Origin: an uncultured Eubacteriales bacterium
GTDB lineage: Bacteria; Bacillota; Clostridia; Oscillospirales; Acutalibacteraceae
Direction of reading: 5' to 3'
DNA: 64,000 bases
Assembly: GCA_934446475.1 (NCBI GenBank)
Contig: CAKSEH010000006.1
Location: forward strand, 24,431 to 88,430
This document shows positions 41,777-50,860 of this stretch, piece by piece. The position numbers and the translations under genes are program-made. Below the pieces are notes generated by a model. The model saw nothing but the letters and a program-made list of their open reading frames with translations. It was not told the origin of the DNA and ran no database searches. The first letter of the stretch is position 1. Each line of letters opens with the position of its first letter.

Positions 41777-42704
41777 AAACATAGTCTCCTAAATAAACAC
41801 GCAAACCGTTCCCCTTATAATAACGGTTATACTGCCTTATATAAAACCCAAGCCTTAAAAATTTTCCTAAGCTCCTGTTTTGAAGAAAATCTATCCGTCT
41901 TTCTTCAAAGGAAACAAAGTTTGAAAGTCTTTCGGCTTGCTTCCCGTTTAAAAACGAAAGTATATATTTGTGTCCCTTAACGGACTCCGAAAGTCCCCTT
42001 ATCCGCTTATCAAGCCTGCGTTCACGCTTTTCTTTATCCATTGCGGCAAGCGAAACATTTTCACCGTGATATCTGTAATGGGTAAGAACAAGATTTAAAA
42101 AGGCAGTTTTTGAGGTCACGCATCCGAGCGAAGCTATAAGCCAATCGTGCGCAAGGAGAGATTTTAAATCAATAGGCTTTATGAGTTCTTTTATTTCTCT
42201 GTTGAAACAAAGACTGAATCCTCTTATATAAGAGCAGCCTATAAGGCTCTCTATATCTATGTATTCAACAGAGCCGTCGGTTTTTGTTCCGAGATATGTA
42301 ACACCCGAGTTTTCAATTATTTTCGAGTCTTTATCAATCACATCATACCTTGAAGAAAGCACGGATATTTCGGGATGAGCTTTTAAACATTCGGTCATCC
42401 TGAGCGTTTTATCAGGCAGCCACTCATCATCCTGGTCGGCAAGGAAAATAACATCCCCCGAGCACTTTGCTATAGCCCCGTAAAAATTAAGGCAAAATCC
42501 CACATTATGCTCATTCACCGATACTTTCCAGTTCGTAAGCGAATGTTGTTTTATAAAATCCTCGCAAACAGCGACCGTATTATCGCTCGAACGGTCGTCA
42601 CAGATTATGACCTCATCCACGCCGAGCGTTTGATTTAAAATACTTTCAAGCTGTTTTTTTATGTACTTTTCTCCGTTATAACACGCTATCGCTACAGAAA
42701 GCAT
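41751..42704 (-). CDS. Family 2 glycosyltransferase
   Basis: A 317-residue GT-A enzyme opening with LSVAIACYNGEKYIKKQLES, followed by VIICDDRSSDNTV and the catalytic LADQDDEWLP segment. It has no membrane helix. Similar proteins transfer sugars to surface polysaccharides. It overlaps the downstream secreted protein by about 26 bp and starts at the last base of the preceding glycosyltransferase, so the five genes from the cyclophilin to the secreted protein probably form one unit. Confidence 0.9.
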   Translation of the reverse strand: MLSVAIACYNGEKYIKKQLESILNQTLGVDEVIICDDRSSDNTVAVCEDFIKQHSLTNWKVSVNEHNVGFCLNFYGAIAKCSGDVIFLADQDDEWLPDKTLRMTECLKAHPEISVLSSRYDVIDKDSKIIENSGVTYLGTKTDGSVEYIDIESLIGCSYIRGFSLCFNREIKELIKPIDLKSLLAHDWLIASLGCVTSKTAFLNLVLTHYRYHGENVSLAAMDKEKRERRLDKRIRGLSESVKGHKYILSFLNGKQAERLSNFVSFEERRIDFLQNRSLGKFLRLGFYIRQYNRYYKGNGLRVYLGDYVYAYKNQTK

Positions 42705-43699
42705 TATCTCACCCTTAAAAAAAGTTTTTGCATTTTATACTTGAAAATATAGCAGAGCTTTAAAAAGCGGTATATCTTGCCGACATTTCCGCTCATTGCG
42801 GCATTTTTTATAAGAGCCGCTCCTCTGCCCGAAGCCTCACAGTTTTCCGCACAGGCACGAAATTCGGAATTTAAGCACTCTCTTTTAATAACAGTCTTTA
42901 TCTCCTCTTTCCCGCAGGAAAGAAACATATCTATTATTGACGAGAACACCGATTTCACAAAATAAAAATCGCAGTATTTTTCGGCGCCTTTCGTGCAGTC
43001 CTTTAAAAGCCTTGCCCTTTTTTTAATAATTTCTGTTTTTTCGGGATTATAATGTCTTGTTGCACTTCCCATACGAAGAATATAATGATAAAAACTTCTG
43101 TCAAGTATAACAACTGTCGGCTCGGCGGTTAAAAGGCGCAAGTTAAAGTCCGTATCTTCGTACGGTTCGCCCTCAGGCATAACTATACCGCTTTTTTTTA
43201 CAAATTCGGCAAGATACAGCTTATTACACGGACTGTCAATAAGATTCTTTGATTTAAGCTCAACTATGCGTGAGTTTATCTCTTCTCCCTTATAAGTACC
43301 GCCCTGAGCCGAAATTTCCCTTATACTCTTTTTATTATGCATAAAATAGCCGCACGAAACAATATCGGCATTTTCCCTTTCTGCCGCCGTATACATTAAA
43401 AAAGCCGAGTCTTTATCAATATAATCGTCCGAGTCAACAAAGCAAAAGTATTTACCCTTTGCAAGTTTCATACCTAAATTTCTTGCAGAAGCGGCGCCGC
43501 CGTTATTCTTTTTATAATAAAAAACATTTTCGTGTTTTTCTGCGTAATTTATGCATATTTCTCCGCTTGAGTCGGTCGAACCGTCATCTATCAAAAGAAT
43601 TTCGATATCGTCAAGCGTTTGTGAGACAAGAGACTCTATGCATCTGCCGATATATTGCTGCGAATTGTAAACCGCAACGATTATGCTTACCTTAGGCAT
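42704..43699 (-). CDS. Family 2 glycosyltransferase (second)
   Basis: A 331-residue GT-A protein: VSIIVAVYNSQQYIGRCIES, ILLIDDGSTDSSGEI, GGAASARNLGMKLAKGKY, and FVDSDDYIDKDS with the DxD-like metal site. The C-terminal third is less conserved and may select the acceptor. Its gene touches both neighbours by a base, next to rfbA, so a cell-surface glycan role is likely. Confidence 0.9.
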   Translation of the reverse strand: MPKVSIIVAVYNSQQYIGRCIESLVSQTLDDIEILLIDDGSTDSSGEICINYAEKHENVFYYKKNNGGAASARNLGMKLAKGKYFCFVDSDDYIDKDSAFLMYTAAERENADIVSCGYFMHNKKSIREISAQGGTYKGEEINSRIVELKSKNLIDSPCNKLYLAEFVKKSGIVMPEGEPYEDTDFNLRLLTAEPTVVILDRSFYHYILRMGSATRHYNPEKTEIIKKRARLLKDCTKGAEKYCDFYFVKSVFSSIIDMFLSCGKEEIKTVIKRECLNSEFRACAENCEASGRGAALIKNAAMSGNVGKIYRFLKLCYIFKYKMQKLFLRVR

Positions 43700-44577
43700 C
43701 AGTAAAGTATCTTTCCTTCGGCAACCTTCTTAAGATGCTCACCGTACGGAGACTTACCGTACTTCGCTGCCGATTCAAGGAGCTTCTCTTTTGAGATCCA
43801 ACCGTTCTTATACGCTATTTCCTCAACAGCAGATATTTTTATACCCTGTCTGTTTTCAATAACTCTTACAAACTCCGAAGCCTCGCTTAAAGCGTCCATA
43901 GTTCCGGTATCAAGCCACGCATAGCCCCTGCCGAGCGTTGTAACATTCAAAGAACCGTCTTCAAGATAGAGTTTGTTAAGGTCGGTTATCTCAAGCTCTC
44001 CTCTCGCAGAGGGCTTAACCTTTTTAGCAAGCTCGCAAACACGGTTATCATAGAAATACAGTCCGGTCACGCAGTAATTCGATTTCGGATTTTGCGGTTT
44101 TTCTTCTATTGAAACAGCCTTTCCGTTCTCGTCGAATTCAACGATGCCGAATCTTTCGGGGTCGTCAACATAATAGCCGAAAACAGTTGCGCCTTTTTCT
44201 CTTGACGCTGCTTCTCTGAGACATTTTTTAAGGCCGTTGCCGTAAAATATATTATCGCCGAGCACCATAGCGCAGCTGTCGCCGTTTATAAATTCCTCAC
44301 CTATTATAAAGGCCTGAGCAAGACCGTCGGGAGAAGGCTGAACGGCATAAGAAAGATTTATTCCGTAATCCGAACCGTCCCCCAAAAGGCGTTCGAAGTT
44401 CGGCAAATCGGTAGGTGTTGAAATAATGAGTATATCTCTTATTCCGGCAAGCATAAGGGTCGAAAGCGGATAATAAACCATCGGTTTATCATATATCGGA
44501 AGAAGCTGTTTTGATGTTACCATAGTCAGCGGATAAAGTCTTGTTCCGCTGCCGCCTGCAAGTATAATTCCCTTCAT
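43699..44577 (-). CDS. rfbA: Glucose-1-phosphate thymidylyltransferase
   Basis: RmlA couples dTTP and glucose-1-P to dTDP-glucose, the first step of dTDP-rhamnose and other dTDP-sugar routes. The 292-residue enzyme has GIILAGGSGTRLYPLT, SKQLLPIYDKPMVYYPLS, VQPSPDGLAQAF, LGDNIFYG, and CVTGLYFYD, all typical. AAGGAG precedes the ATG. The rfbB, rfbC and rfbD partners are not in this window, so they must lie elsewhere or another dTDP-sugar is made. The two glycosyltransferases downstream are probable users. Confidence 0.94.
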   Translation of the reverse strand: MKGIILAGGSGTRLYPLTMVTSKQLLPIYDKPMVYYPLSTLMLAGIRDILIISTPTDLPNFERLLGDGSDYGINLSYAVQPSPDGLAQAFIIGEEFINGDSCAMVLGDNIFYGNGLKKCLREAASREKGATVFGYYVDDPERFGIVEFDENGKAVSIEEKPQNPKSNYCVTGLYFYDNRVCELAKKVKPSARGELEITDLNKLYLEDGSLNVTTLGRGYAWLDTGTMDALSEASEFVRVIENRQGIKISAVEEIAYKNGWISKEKLLESAAKYGKSPYGEHLKKVAEGKILY

Positions 44578-44594
44578 ATCAATTCTCCTTATTT

Positions 44595-45194
44595 TTAAAC
44601 GGTTTTTATATCAATTCCGTTAATAACAACATCTTCAAAAGGCTTGTCGTTAGGGTCTGCTTTAACCCCTGCTATTGAATTTACTGTGTCCATACCTTCA
44701 AATACCTGACCGAAAACCGTATGCTTAAAATCAAGCCACGGCGTACCGCCGAGCTTTTCGTAAGCTTCGGTTATCTCAGCGGGAAAACCGTTATCCTCAA
44801 GTTCCCTCATCTGAGAAAGCATACTTTCGGGAACTGTGTCCGCCTGAACTATAAAAAACTGGCTGCCGTTGGTCGACGGGCCTGCGTTTGCCATAGACAG
44901 TGCACCGCAAAGGTTATGAAGCTCAGGTGTAAATTCATCCTCAAAGCTTCTGCCCCATATTGACTCTCCGCCCATACCGGTTCCCGTAGGATCGCCGCCC
45001 TGGATCATAAATCCGTTTATTACACGGTGAAAAATTATACCGTTATAATAGCCGTTTTTTGCGTGAGTTGTAAAATTCTCGACCGCCATCGGTGCGTCTT
45101 CGGGAAAGAGCTTTACCGAAATATCTCCCATATTGGTATGTATGACCGCAACGGTATCCCCTGCGGAAATTTTTTCAAGCTGTTTACAAGACAT
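44595..45194 (-). CDS. Cyclophilin-type peptidyl-prolyl isomerase
   Basis: A 199-residue cytosolic enzyme that speeds Pro isomerisation. Core motifs are IIFHRVINGFMIQGGDPTG, GALSMANAGPSTNGSQFFI and HTVFGQVFEGMD. Compared with short cyclophilins it carries an insertion (residues about 120-150, ESMLSQMRELEDNGFPAEIT). ATG 45194 follows AAGGAG at nine bases; the TTG two codons earlier is too close. It lies 17 bp upstream of rfbA on the same strand. Confidence 0.92.
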   Translation of the reverse strand: MSCKQLEKISAGDTVAVIHTNMGDISVKLFPEDAPMAVENFTTHAKNGYYNGIIFHRVINGFMIQGGDPTGTGMGGESIWGRSFEDEFTPELHNLCGALSMANAGPSTNGSQFFIVQADTVPESMLSQMRELEDNGFPAEITEAYEKLGGTPWLDFKHTVFGQVFEGMDTVNSIAGVKADPNDKPFEDVVINGIDIKTV

Positions 45195-45335
45195 AGACAA
45201 TATCTCCTTAAACTCATATATTTTACTTCTTTGTCAGACAATATATACGGATACATTTTTCGCAATAGAAGATATTATGCCCCGATTATATTGTTCACAC
45301 TTATTTTAACAGTTATCGCAATAATACGCAACTGT

Positions 45336-47159
45336 TTATTTAAAATGTTCATATATTTTCACGGCCGTAGGGCGGTTTATACCTTCGGCTTTGCAGAGTT
45401 CATCGATCGAGGCGTTCTTTACGGCTGTAACAGTCTTGAAATGTTTAAGCAAAGCATTTGCCCTTTTTACACCCACGCCGTCAATCGCAGTAAGCTCCGA
45501 ATTCAACATTTTATTGCTCCTGCGATTTCTGTGATAAGTGATTGCAAAACGGTGCACTTCGTCCTGAATACGGGTTATGAGCGTATATGCGCTACGGTTT
45601 GCTTTTATGGATATATCTCCGCCGGTTGTTGCAACCGCACGGGTCCTGTGCTTTGAATCCTTTACCATACCGAAAAGAGGTACGGTAATATTATGCTTTT
45701 TTAAAATCGGCTCTACTGCGGATATCTGCCCTTTTCCGCCGTCAAGCAATATAAGGTCGGGCAGGGTTTTAAAGCCCTCGTCGGTACCGTTTTCAAGTTC
45801 ATTAAAACGTCTGTCGATAACCTGAGCCATAGAGCGGTAATCGTCCTGACCGGTAAAACCGTTTATTTTAAAGCGTTTGTAAGCCGACCTCAGCGGTCTG
45901 CCGTCCTTAAACACTACCATACCTCCGACATTTTCGTCACCGTCGGTATGAGATATATCATAAGCCTCTATATAAGAGGGCACACTTTTCAGATCCAAAA
46001 GCTTTGCAAGTTCGTTAAGCGCCGCCATTTCTCTTCCGCTCCGTTCGGTTTTAAGAGAAAGATTATCGGCTGCATTATTAAGACACATCATAACTGTACT
46101 TTTTTGCTCGCCCGCTTTCGGAATTATAATCGAAACTTTTCTTTTCGATATTTTTGAAAGCCATTCTTCGGTAAGCGCCATTCCGTCAAATTCGCCGTCA
46201 AGAAGAATTCTCGGCGGTATATCGGTGTTATCCGAATAATAGCGCAAAAGAAACTCGCCGTAGAGAGAATTCCTGTCGGTAACGCCGTCAACAAAAAAAT
46301 GTCTTTTATCCGTCAGACGATTACCTCTGAAATTAAGCACGCTCACGCAGGCCTGTTCGCCTATAAAAGCGGCGGCAAATACATCCTGTGCCTTGTATGT
46401 GCACATAACGACCTTTTGTTGCTGTTTCATTGAAGTAAGTGCTTTTATACGATCTCTCAGTTTTGCCGCATTTTCAAAATCAAGCCTATCGGACGCCGCC
46501 TGCATTTTTTCTTTAAGATTTTCTATTATATCCGCAGCATTTCCCGTCTTGATATATTCCTTTGCCTGCCTGATCGTTTCAATATAGGAAGAATTTGAAA
46601 TTTTTCCCCTGCAAGGGGCGTCACATCTGCCGATATGGTAGTTAAGACAAGGCTTTGAGGGCTTATCGAAAGAACGGTTACAGTCGGGAAGTTTGAAAAT
46701 ACCGATAACTGCGTCTATGGTATCCCGTGCGATATATCCCGAATAATACGGTCCTATATACTCTCCCTTTTCATCAGTTGTATTTGCAAACTTTATCTTT
46801 GGCCATTTTTCATCCGTTATTTTGATATAATGATAACCTTTATCGTCCTTCAGAAGAATATTATATTTCGGTTGGTACTGCTTTATAAGAGAGCATTCCA
46901 GTACAAGGGCCTCAAATTCACTGTCACATATAATGTGTTCAAATCTATCCACATTTGAGACCATTCTTTTAACCTTTTCGGAATGTTGATTACCGCTCCC
47001 GAAATATTGCGTAACACGGTTTTTAAGAGCTTTTGCCTTGCCGATATATATAACTTCTCCGCTTTTGTTTTTCATAATATAGACACCCGGAGAGAGCGGC
47101 AAACGATTTGCCTGAGCTTTAAGTTCACGCAATTTACCTTCTTCGGCATAAATATTCAA
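45336..47159 (-). CDS. uvrC: Excinuclease ABC subunit C
   Basis: UvrC makes both incisions around DNA lesions bound by UvrAB. The 607-residue protein has the N-terminal GIY-YIG nuclease (PGVYIMKNKSGEVIYIGKAK), a UvrB-binding UVR segment (ENLKEKMQAASDRLDFENAAKLRD), the RNase-H-like second nuclease (EAYDISHTDGDENVGGMVVF, DLILLDGGKGQ), and C-terminal helix-hairpin-helix motifs. The start is TTG 47159 after GAGGGG, with a run of Ts in the spacer. uvrA and uvrB are not in the window. Confidence 0.95.
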   Translation of the reverse strand: MNIYAEEGKLRELKAQANRLPLSPGVYIMKNKSGEVIYIGKAKALKNRVTQYFGSGNQHSEKVKRMVSNVDRFEHIICDSEFEALVLECSLIKQYQPKYNILLKDDKGYHYIKITDEKWPKIKFANTTDEKGEYIGPYYSGYIARDTIDAVIGIFKLPDCNRSFDKPSKPCLNYHIGRCDAPCRGKISNSSYIETIRQAKEYIKTGNAADIIENLKEKMQAASDRLDFENAAKLRDRIKALTSMKQQQKVVMCTYKAQDVFAAAFIGEQACVSVLNFRGNRLTDKRHFFVDGVTDRNSLYGEFLLRYYSDNTDIPPRILLDGEFDGMALTEEWLSKISKRKVSIIIPKAGEQKSTVMMCLNNAADNLSLKTERSGREMAALNELAKLLDLKSVPSYIEAYDISHTDGDENVGGMVVFKDGRPLRSAYKRFKINGFTGQDDYRSMAQVIDRRFNELENGTDEGFKTLPDLILLDGGKGQISAVEPILKKHNITVPLFGMVKDSKHRTRAVATTGGDISIKANRSAYTLITRIQDEVHRFAITYHRNRRSNKMLNSELTAIDGVGVKRANALLKHFKTVTAVKNASIDELCKAEGINRPTAVKIYEHFK

Positions 47160-47248
47160 AAAAAGTCATTCCCCTCTATTGATTTTTACAAAAAGTTGAT
47201 ATATAATAATTTACAAAAATTTAACATTTATTTTTCCCAGGTGGTATT

Positions 47249-47668
47249 ATGCGACAGTTTATTTCCGTTTTTCTTCTTTTTTCGACTTTGTTCTTTATGT
47301 GCGGTTGTTCCGACAATACACCTCACATTGAAGCGACAAGTGAGACCAGCGTAGTCATAACAGAACCGGACGATGACACAGTCAACGGTTATAAGTCAAA
47401 CTACGACAACACAACCCACGAACCGTCATCGCCTTCGAAGGATGCCGTTACATCCGGTGAATCGGTTTCACGGTCTGACAACAGCAACTCCGAAGCGGAC
47501 AGTAAGCCCTCCTCCGATGTTTACTATGCCAACACCAAAACGAAAAAATTCCATCTGCCGTCCTGCGGCTACGCCAAAAATGCAAATAACGAAAATCTTT
47601 ATGTCTGCGAAAGCAGAGACGAGCTGTTAAACGACGGCTACATCCCGTGCAAACGCTGCAAGCCTTAA
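47249..47668 (+). CDS. Small lipoprotein with Ada-like Cys metal-binding motif
   Basis: A 139-residue lipoprotein beginning MRQFISVFLLFSTLFFMCGC, where Cys 20 is the lipobox Cys. A Ser/Thr/Asp-rich linker leads to a C-terminal domain with KKFHLPSCGYAKN, SRDELLNDGY and PCKRC. This FH.P.C ... GY.PC..C pattern resembles zinc-binding domains of Ada type found at the C-termini of secreted nucleases and uncharacterised lipoproteins. No enzymatic domain is present. AGGTGGT precedes the ATG. Confidence 0.8.
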   Translation: MRQFISVFLLFSTLFFMCGCSDNTPHIEATSETSVVITEPDDDTVNGYKSNYDNTTHEPSSPSKDAVTSGESVSRSDNSNSEADSKPSSDVYYANTKTKKFHLPSCGYAKNANNENLYVCESRDELLNDGYIPCKRCKP

Positions 47669-48039
47669 AATAATTTTTGCCGAGCACAGCGTTAGCAGTC
47701 AGAGCCTTAAAATGTGCTTGGTTTATCTTATTTACTTGGTATGAACCTGTCATACCGGGATGACGGATTAACAAGCATCATAATGCGGCAGCTCAAGAGA
47801 TCTGCGCCCGAAAAACGGGTTCGGATTTACATTCACTTTTATTTAAGTCGTTTTCGTATTTTTTCGACGCTTTTTTAAGCGCCTTTGGTTTGTTTTCTCT
47901 GTTGCGATGTGAGAGCGGTGTGAGAAAATCACCGTTCGCCGAAAACGGTAAAATTTATCGGTATAAAAAATGCGCTGCAAGAAAAAATCCTGCAGCGCGT
48001 TTGAATTTTATCTGAATTTACAGACTGCCGAGCGGCACA
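47669..48039. other. Intergenic stretch without a gene
   Basis: About 370 bp with no credible open frame. Small hairpins are present (GACGCTT/AAGCGCC near 47869-47882), plus the rpsT terminator at its right end. Nothing else was recognised. Confidence 0.6.
47965..47998 (-). terminator. Terminator of rpsT
   Basis: On the minus strand GCGCTGCA (47998-47991) and TGCAGCGC (47979-47972) form a stem followed by a T run (47970-47965). Confidence 0.85.
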
Positions 48040-48297
48040 TCAGTTTGCATTAAGCTTTGAAGCAAGAGCAGACTTCTTATGCGCAGCATTGTTCTTATTG
48101 AGAAGACCTTTGCGGGCAGCACGGTCAATCTTTACAACAGCAGCCTTAACAGCTTCACCTGCTTCGGGAGCATTTGCAGCTATAGCAGCATCAGCCTTCT
48201 TTATTGCGGTTTTGAGATCCGAACGGAAAGCCTTGTTGCGAGCAGCGTTAACTTTGCTTACCTCAACACGCTTTTTAGCAGATTTAATATTCGGCAT
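48040..48297 (-). CDS. rpsT: 30S ribosomal protein S20
   Basis: An 85-residue basic protein beginning MPNIKSAKKRVEVSK and ending in a Lys-rich helix (RKGLLNKNNAAHKKSAL), as usual for S20, which binds 16S rRNA early in assembly. ATG 48297 follows GGGGGTG; the longer open frame is leader. The leader of about 55 bases may carry the S20 autoregulation seen in other bacteria, but this was not traced. Confidence 0.95.
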   Translation of the reverse strand: MPNIKSAKKRVEVSKVNAARNKAFRSDLKTAIKKADAAIAANAPEAGEAVKAAVVKIDRAARKGLLNKNNAAHKKSALASKLNAN

Positions 48298-48358
48298 TAT
48301 GACACCCCCTAACAGTTTCGTAGCGGACCGAGCCGCCACACTCTTCACAGTAACATTT

Positions 48359-48387
48359 ATGTTATCACAAAACCTTTAAAAATGCAA
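48359..48387 (-). promoter_or_regulatory. Promoter of rpsT
   Basis: On the minus strand TTGCAT (48387-48382), 17 bases, TAACAT (48364-48359). Confidence 0.6.
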
Positions 48388-48491
48388 GTCTTTTTTAACA
48401 AAATATAATTAAAGTAAGTAACAAATTAAAAAAATCAAAATCCGTATAGAAAAATCAACGGATATATGTTAAAATTTCTAAAGGTGATACT

Positions 48492-49103
48492 ATGGAAAAA
48501 ATAAATTATCAGCTTAAGACAGACGCTATGATAGAAGAGCTTTGTTTAAACGGAGAAAAGCCCGATCTGCTCCTTCACTCGTGCTGTGCTCCGTGTTCAT
48601 CATATGTACTTGAATATTTAAGCAGATATTTTAATATAACTCTGTTTTTTTCAAATTCAAACATAACCGATCCTGCGGAATATAAAAAGCGCCTTTCGGA
48701 GCTTTACAGGCTCTGCCGTGAGGCTGACTTTTCACAGGGGGTTAAAATAGTTGAGGATGATTATTCTCCGGAGGACTTTTTTGATCGGGTAAAGGGTCTT
48801 GAAAGCGAGCCGGAGGGCGGAAAAAGGTGCACTTCCTGCTTTGAGTTTCGACTTGAACGTACCGCAAATTATGCTTTTGATAACGGATTTAAGCTTTTTG
48901 CGACCACTTTGACCGTAAGTCCCTATAAAAATGCGGCGCTTATAAACGAAATAGGTTATAAAAACGCCGAAAGAACGGGGATTTGTTACCTGCCGTCCGA
49001 CTTTAAAAAAAGAGGCGGTTATCAGCGCTCAATAGTTCTCTCAAGGGAATACGGAATATACCGTCAACAATACTGCGGCTGCGCATTTTCAAAGCAGTCG
49101 TAG
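48492..49103 (+). CDS. queH: Epoxyqueuosine reductase QueH
   Basis: QueH reduces epoxyqueuosine to queuosine in tRNA, replacing QueG in many anaerobes. The 203-residue protein has the Cys-rich HSCCAPCSSYVLEYL start, EDDYSPEDFF, RCTSCFEFRLERTA, FATTLTVSPYKN and the end QQYCGCAFS; these Cys groups hold its iron-sulfur cluster and metal centre. It is a single-gene unit ending at a strong hairpin. Confidence 0.92.
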   Translation: MEKINYQLKTDAMIEELCLNGEKPDLLLHSCCAPCSSYVLEYLSRYFNITLFFSNSNITDPAEYKKRLSELYRLCREADFSQGVKIVEDDYSPEDFFDRVKGLESEPEGGKRCTSCFEFRLERTANYAFDNGFKLFATTLTVSPYKNAALINEIGYKNAERTGICYLPSDFKKRGGYQRSIVLSREYGIYRQQYCGCAFSKQS

Positions 49104-49111
49104 ACATTACA

Positions 49112-49147
49112 AACACCCGCTTGCTGTTTCTATAGCAAGCGGGTGTT
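49112..49147. terminator. Bidirectional terminator between queH and asp23
   Basis: A perfect 14-bp stem (49112-49125 with 49134-49147; AACACCCGCTTGCT and complement) between converging genes. Confidence 0.85.
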
Positions 49148-49185
49148 CTCGGTTATTTTTTAATTTTGATGTTCACAAAAAAGTC

Positions 49186-49545
49186 TTATTCTTCTTCCTG
49201 TGAAACCTGTGCGGTATCCTCAAGGTCGGCAACGATAACATTTACTTTTGTTACCGCAGCGCCGGTCATCGTCTGAACCTTTTCTTTGATGTTTGACTGA
49301 ACGGCTTCGGCAGCGGCACGCATTTTAGCATCGGGCTTTAAGGATATATAAACATTTATTGTTATAGCACCGTTAATATTTTCTATTTTAACACCTTTAA
49401 ACGGATTTTTGGTTTTAACGGCGTCCTTAAGATCAATAGCTTTTTTTGAAAGACCGCTTACACCTTCAACCTCGCACGCAGCAAGTTCAGCTATTTTTTC
49501 AAGCACCTCGGTGCTCACCGAAAGATTTGATTTTTGTTCCTGCAT
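49186..49545 (-). CDS. Asp23/Gls24 family envelope protein
   Basis: A 119-residue protein starting at ATG 49545 six bases after GGAGGG; the longer frame covers the leader. It begins MQEQKSNLSVSTEVLEKIAE and contains the core AACEVEGVSGLS, GAITINVYISLKPDAKM and VNVIVADL of the Asp23 fold. Such small proteins are stress-linked envelope or cytosolic proteins of unclear biochemistry. It precedes the spoIIIA operon terminus in the same direction, separated by 230 bp. Confidence 0.88.
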   Translation of the reverse strand: MQEQKSNLSVSTEVLEKIAELAACEVEGVSGLSKKAIDLKDAVKTKNPFKGVKIENINGAITINVYISLKPDAKMRAAAEAVQSNIKEKVQTMTGAAVTKVNVIVADLEDTAQVSQEEE

Positions 49546-49568
49546 AGGGCACCCTCCAAACTTCTTGT

Positions 49569-49610
49569 GCAGGCATTGCCTGCTATGTGTTACATTTGAT
49601 AGTGACAAAC
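49569..49610. repeat. Palindrome and dispersed-repeat match upstream of asp23
   Basis: GCAGGCATTGCCTGC (49569-49583) is a perfect palindrome around one base. It is followed by GTGTTACATTTG (49587-49598) and GACAAAC (49604-49610), which match the inverted repeat at 18188-18231 in reverse orientation. Confidence 0.45.
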
Positions 49611-49775
49611 TGCCCGACAAAAGCGGCAATTGACTGCCGTTATCCACCCTCAAAGCTTAAAATACCGCCGTATCACAAAGCTTTTAAATGCAAAATCATA
49701 TCTGCCGAAGCAAATCTATCCTTATCTTATGCAAACTTCTTTTATACATTGTAACACATTTTCAAAAAATTACAA

Positions 49776-50312
49776 CTATTTTACGGTAACAATTTTTATA
49801 CTTTCGAGAGAAATGCCCGATTCGCTTGTTACGATATCCTGTATTTGCAGTGTTTGAGCGGTAGTAAGACCGTCCGATTTTACAACTATATTTGCGCCTC
49901 CCGGACTTATTACAGCCACAGCCTTACTGAATCCCTTTGCCTTCAGTAAGGTTTCTATGTTATTGGCCTGTTCTATATGCTGAGCCATTTCTTTTGTTAC
50001 GTTTACGGCGTTTTCCTTATCCTTATCCGTAAGGTTTTCCGAAGTTAATGTTTCCTTAACGGTCTCCTGCGCCTCTTTGAGCGCCTTGTTTCTGCTTTCA
50101 ACCGCAGCCTTGAAATAATCGGTGTCCGAAGTTTTAACGCTTGCGGAGGTTTCAACGGCGGCTGAAGACGAGTTATTCGAAACATATTTTGCCTCACCCA
50201 AATATTTTTTGGATGAAGAGAACTTCATATTGAGCCAAACCGCTCCGCCGAGCGCTACAACCATAAGAAGTGCTACTGCCTGACCTTTTGAAAATACCTT
50301 ACCTTTTTTCAT
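49776..50312 (-). CDS. spoIIIAH: Stage III sporulation protein AH
   Basis: SpoIIIAH is the mother-cell half of the SpoIIQ-SpoIIIAH channel linking mother cell and forespore. The 178-residue protein has one N-terminal membrane helix (AVALLMVVALGGAVWLNM), a coiled linker (AAVESRNKALKEAQETVKET), and a C-terminal YscJ/FliF-like ring domain (GFSKAVAVISPGGANIVVKS). It is slightly shorter than Bacillus SpoIIIAH. It ends the spoIIIA operon. Confidence 0.93.
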   Translation of the reverse strand: MKKGKVFSKGQAVALLMVVALGGAVWLNMKFSSSKKYLGEAKYVSNNSSSAAVETSASVKTSDTDYFKAAVESRNKALKEAQETVKETLTSENLTDKDKENAVNVTKEMAQHIEQANNIETLLKAKGFSKAVAVISPGGANIVVKSDGLTTAQTLQIQDIVTSESGISLESIKIVTVK

Positions 50313-50314
50313 TT

Positions 50315-50860
50315 TTATCTGCCTCCTGCAATATATACTCTTTTTGAAGTTATATTAAGTGCCGCACAAACGGCATTGTTTATTTTTTCGGAAAGCTGTA
50401 TGTCGTCGCCGCCGTCGCATATAACGGCAACCCCCCTTACCTGCGGCATATTCTGTGTAACCACGAGTGCCTTTTCGCCGCCCTCGGAGGATTTTACGGT
50501 TATATAGCTTTTTGAATTTGCGCTGCTTTGTGTCGTGGATTTATCTCCGCTTACTGTTGAGGATGTATCCTTTGTATCATCGGCATAGACGTATTTGACC
50601 GAGCTTTCGAGAGTTATCATAACCGTTACATTATCGCTTCCGGTTATATCGGAAACGATTTTTTTGACCCTTTCCTCAAGGTCGGATTCGTATTCTTTAA
50701 CGCTCATCTCCTGCGAATCCGTGCCGGCGTCTGCTTTATCGGAACCGGAAAGAGGAAAAAAGGAAGAAAGTGCTATAAGTGCAATACCGGTAAGTCCGCA
50801 GATTATCAGCATTTTAGGGTTTTTAAGTTTTTTTACTATTTTTTCGACTTTTTCATTCAT
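50315..50860 (-). CDS. spoIIIAG: Stage III sporulation protein AG
   Basis: A 181-residue ring-forming channel component: one membrane helix (MLIICGLTGIALIALSSFFPL), a short linker with DSQEMSVKEYESDLEERV, and a ring-building motif domain with VMITLESSVKYVYADD, ALVVTQNMPQVRGVAVICDG and the conserved end AALNITSKRVYIAGGR. It overlaps spoIIIAF by 8 bp and leaves two bases to spoIIIAH. Confidence 0.93.
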   Translation of the reverse strand: MNEKVEKIVKKLKNPKMLIICGLTGIALIALSSFFPLSGSDKADAGTDSQEMSVKEYESDLEERVKKIVSDITGSDNVTVMITLESSVKYVYADDTKDTSSTVSGDKSTTQSSANSKSYITVKSSEGGEKALVVTQNMPQVRGVAVICDGGDDIQLSEKINNAVCAALNITSKRVYIAGGR

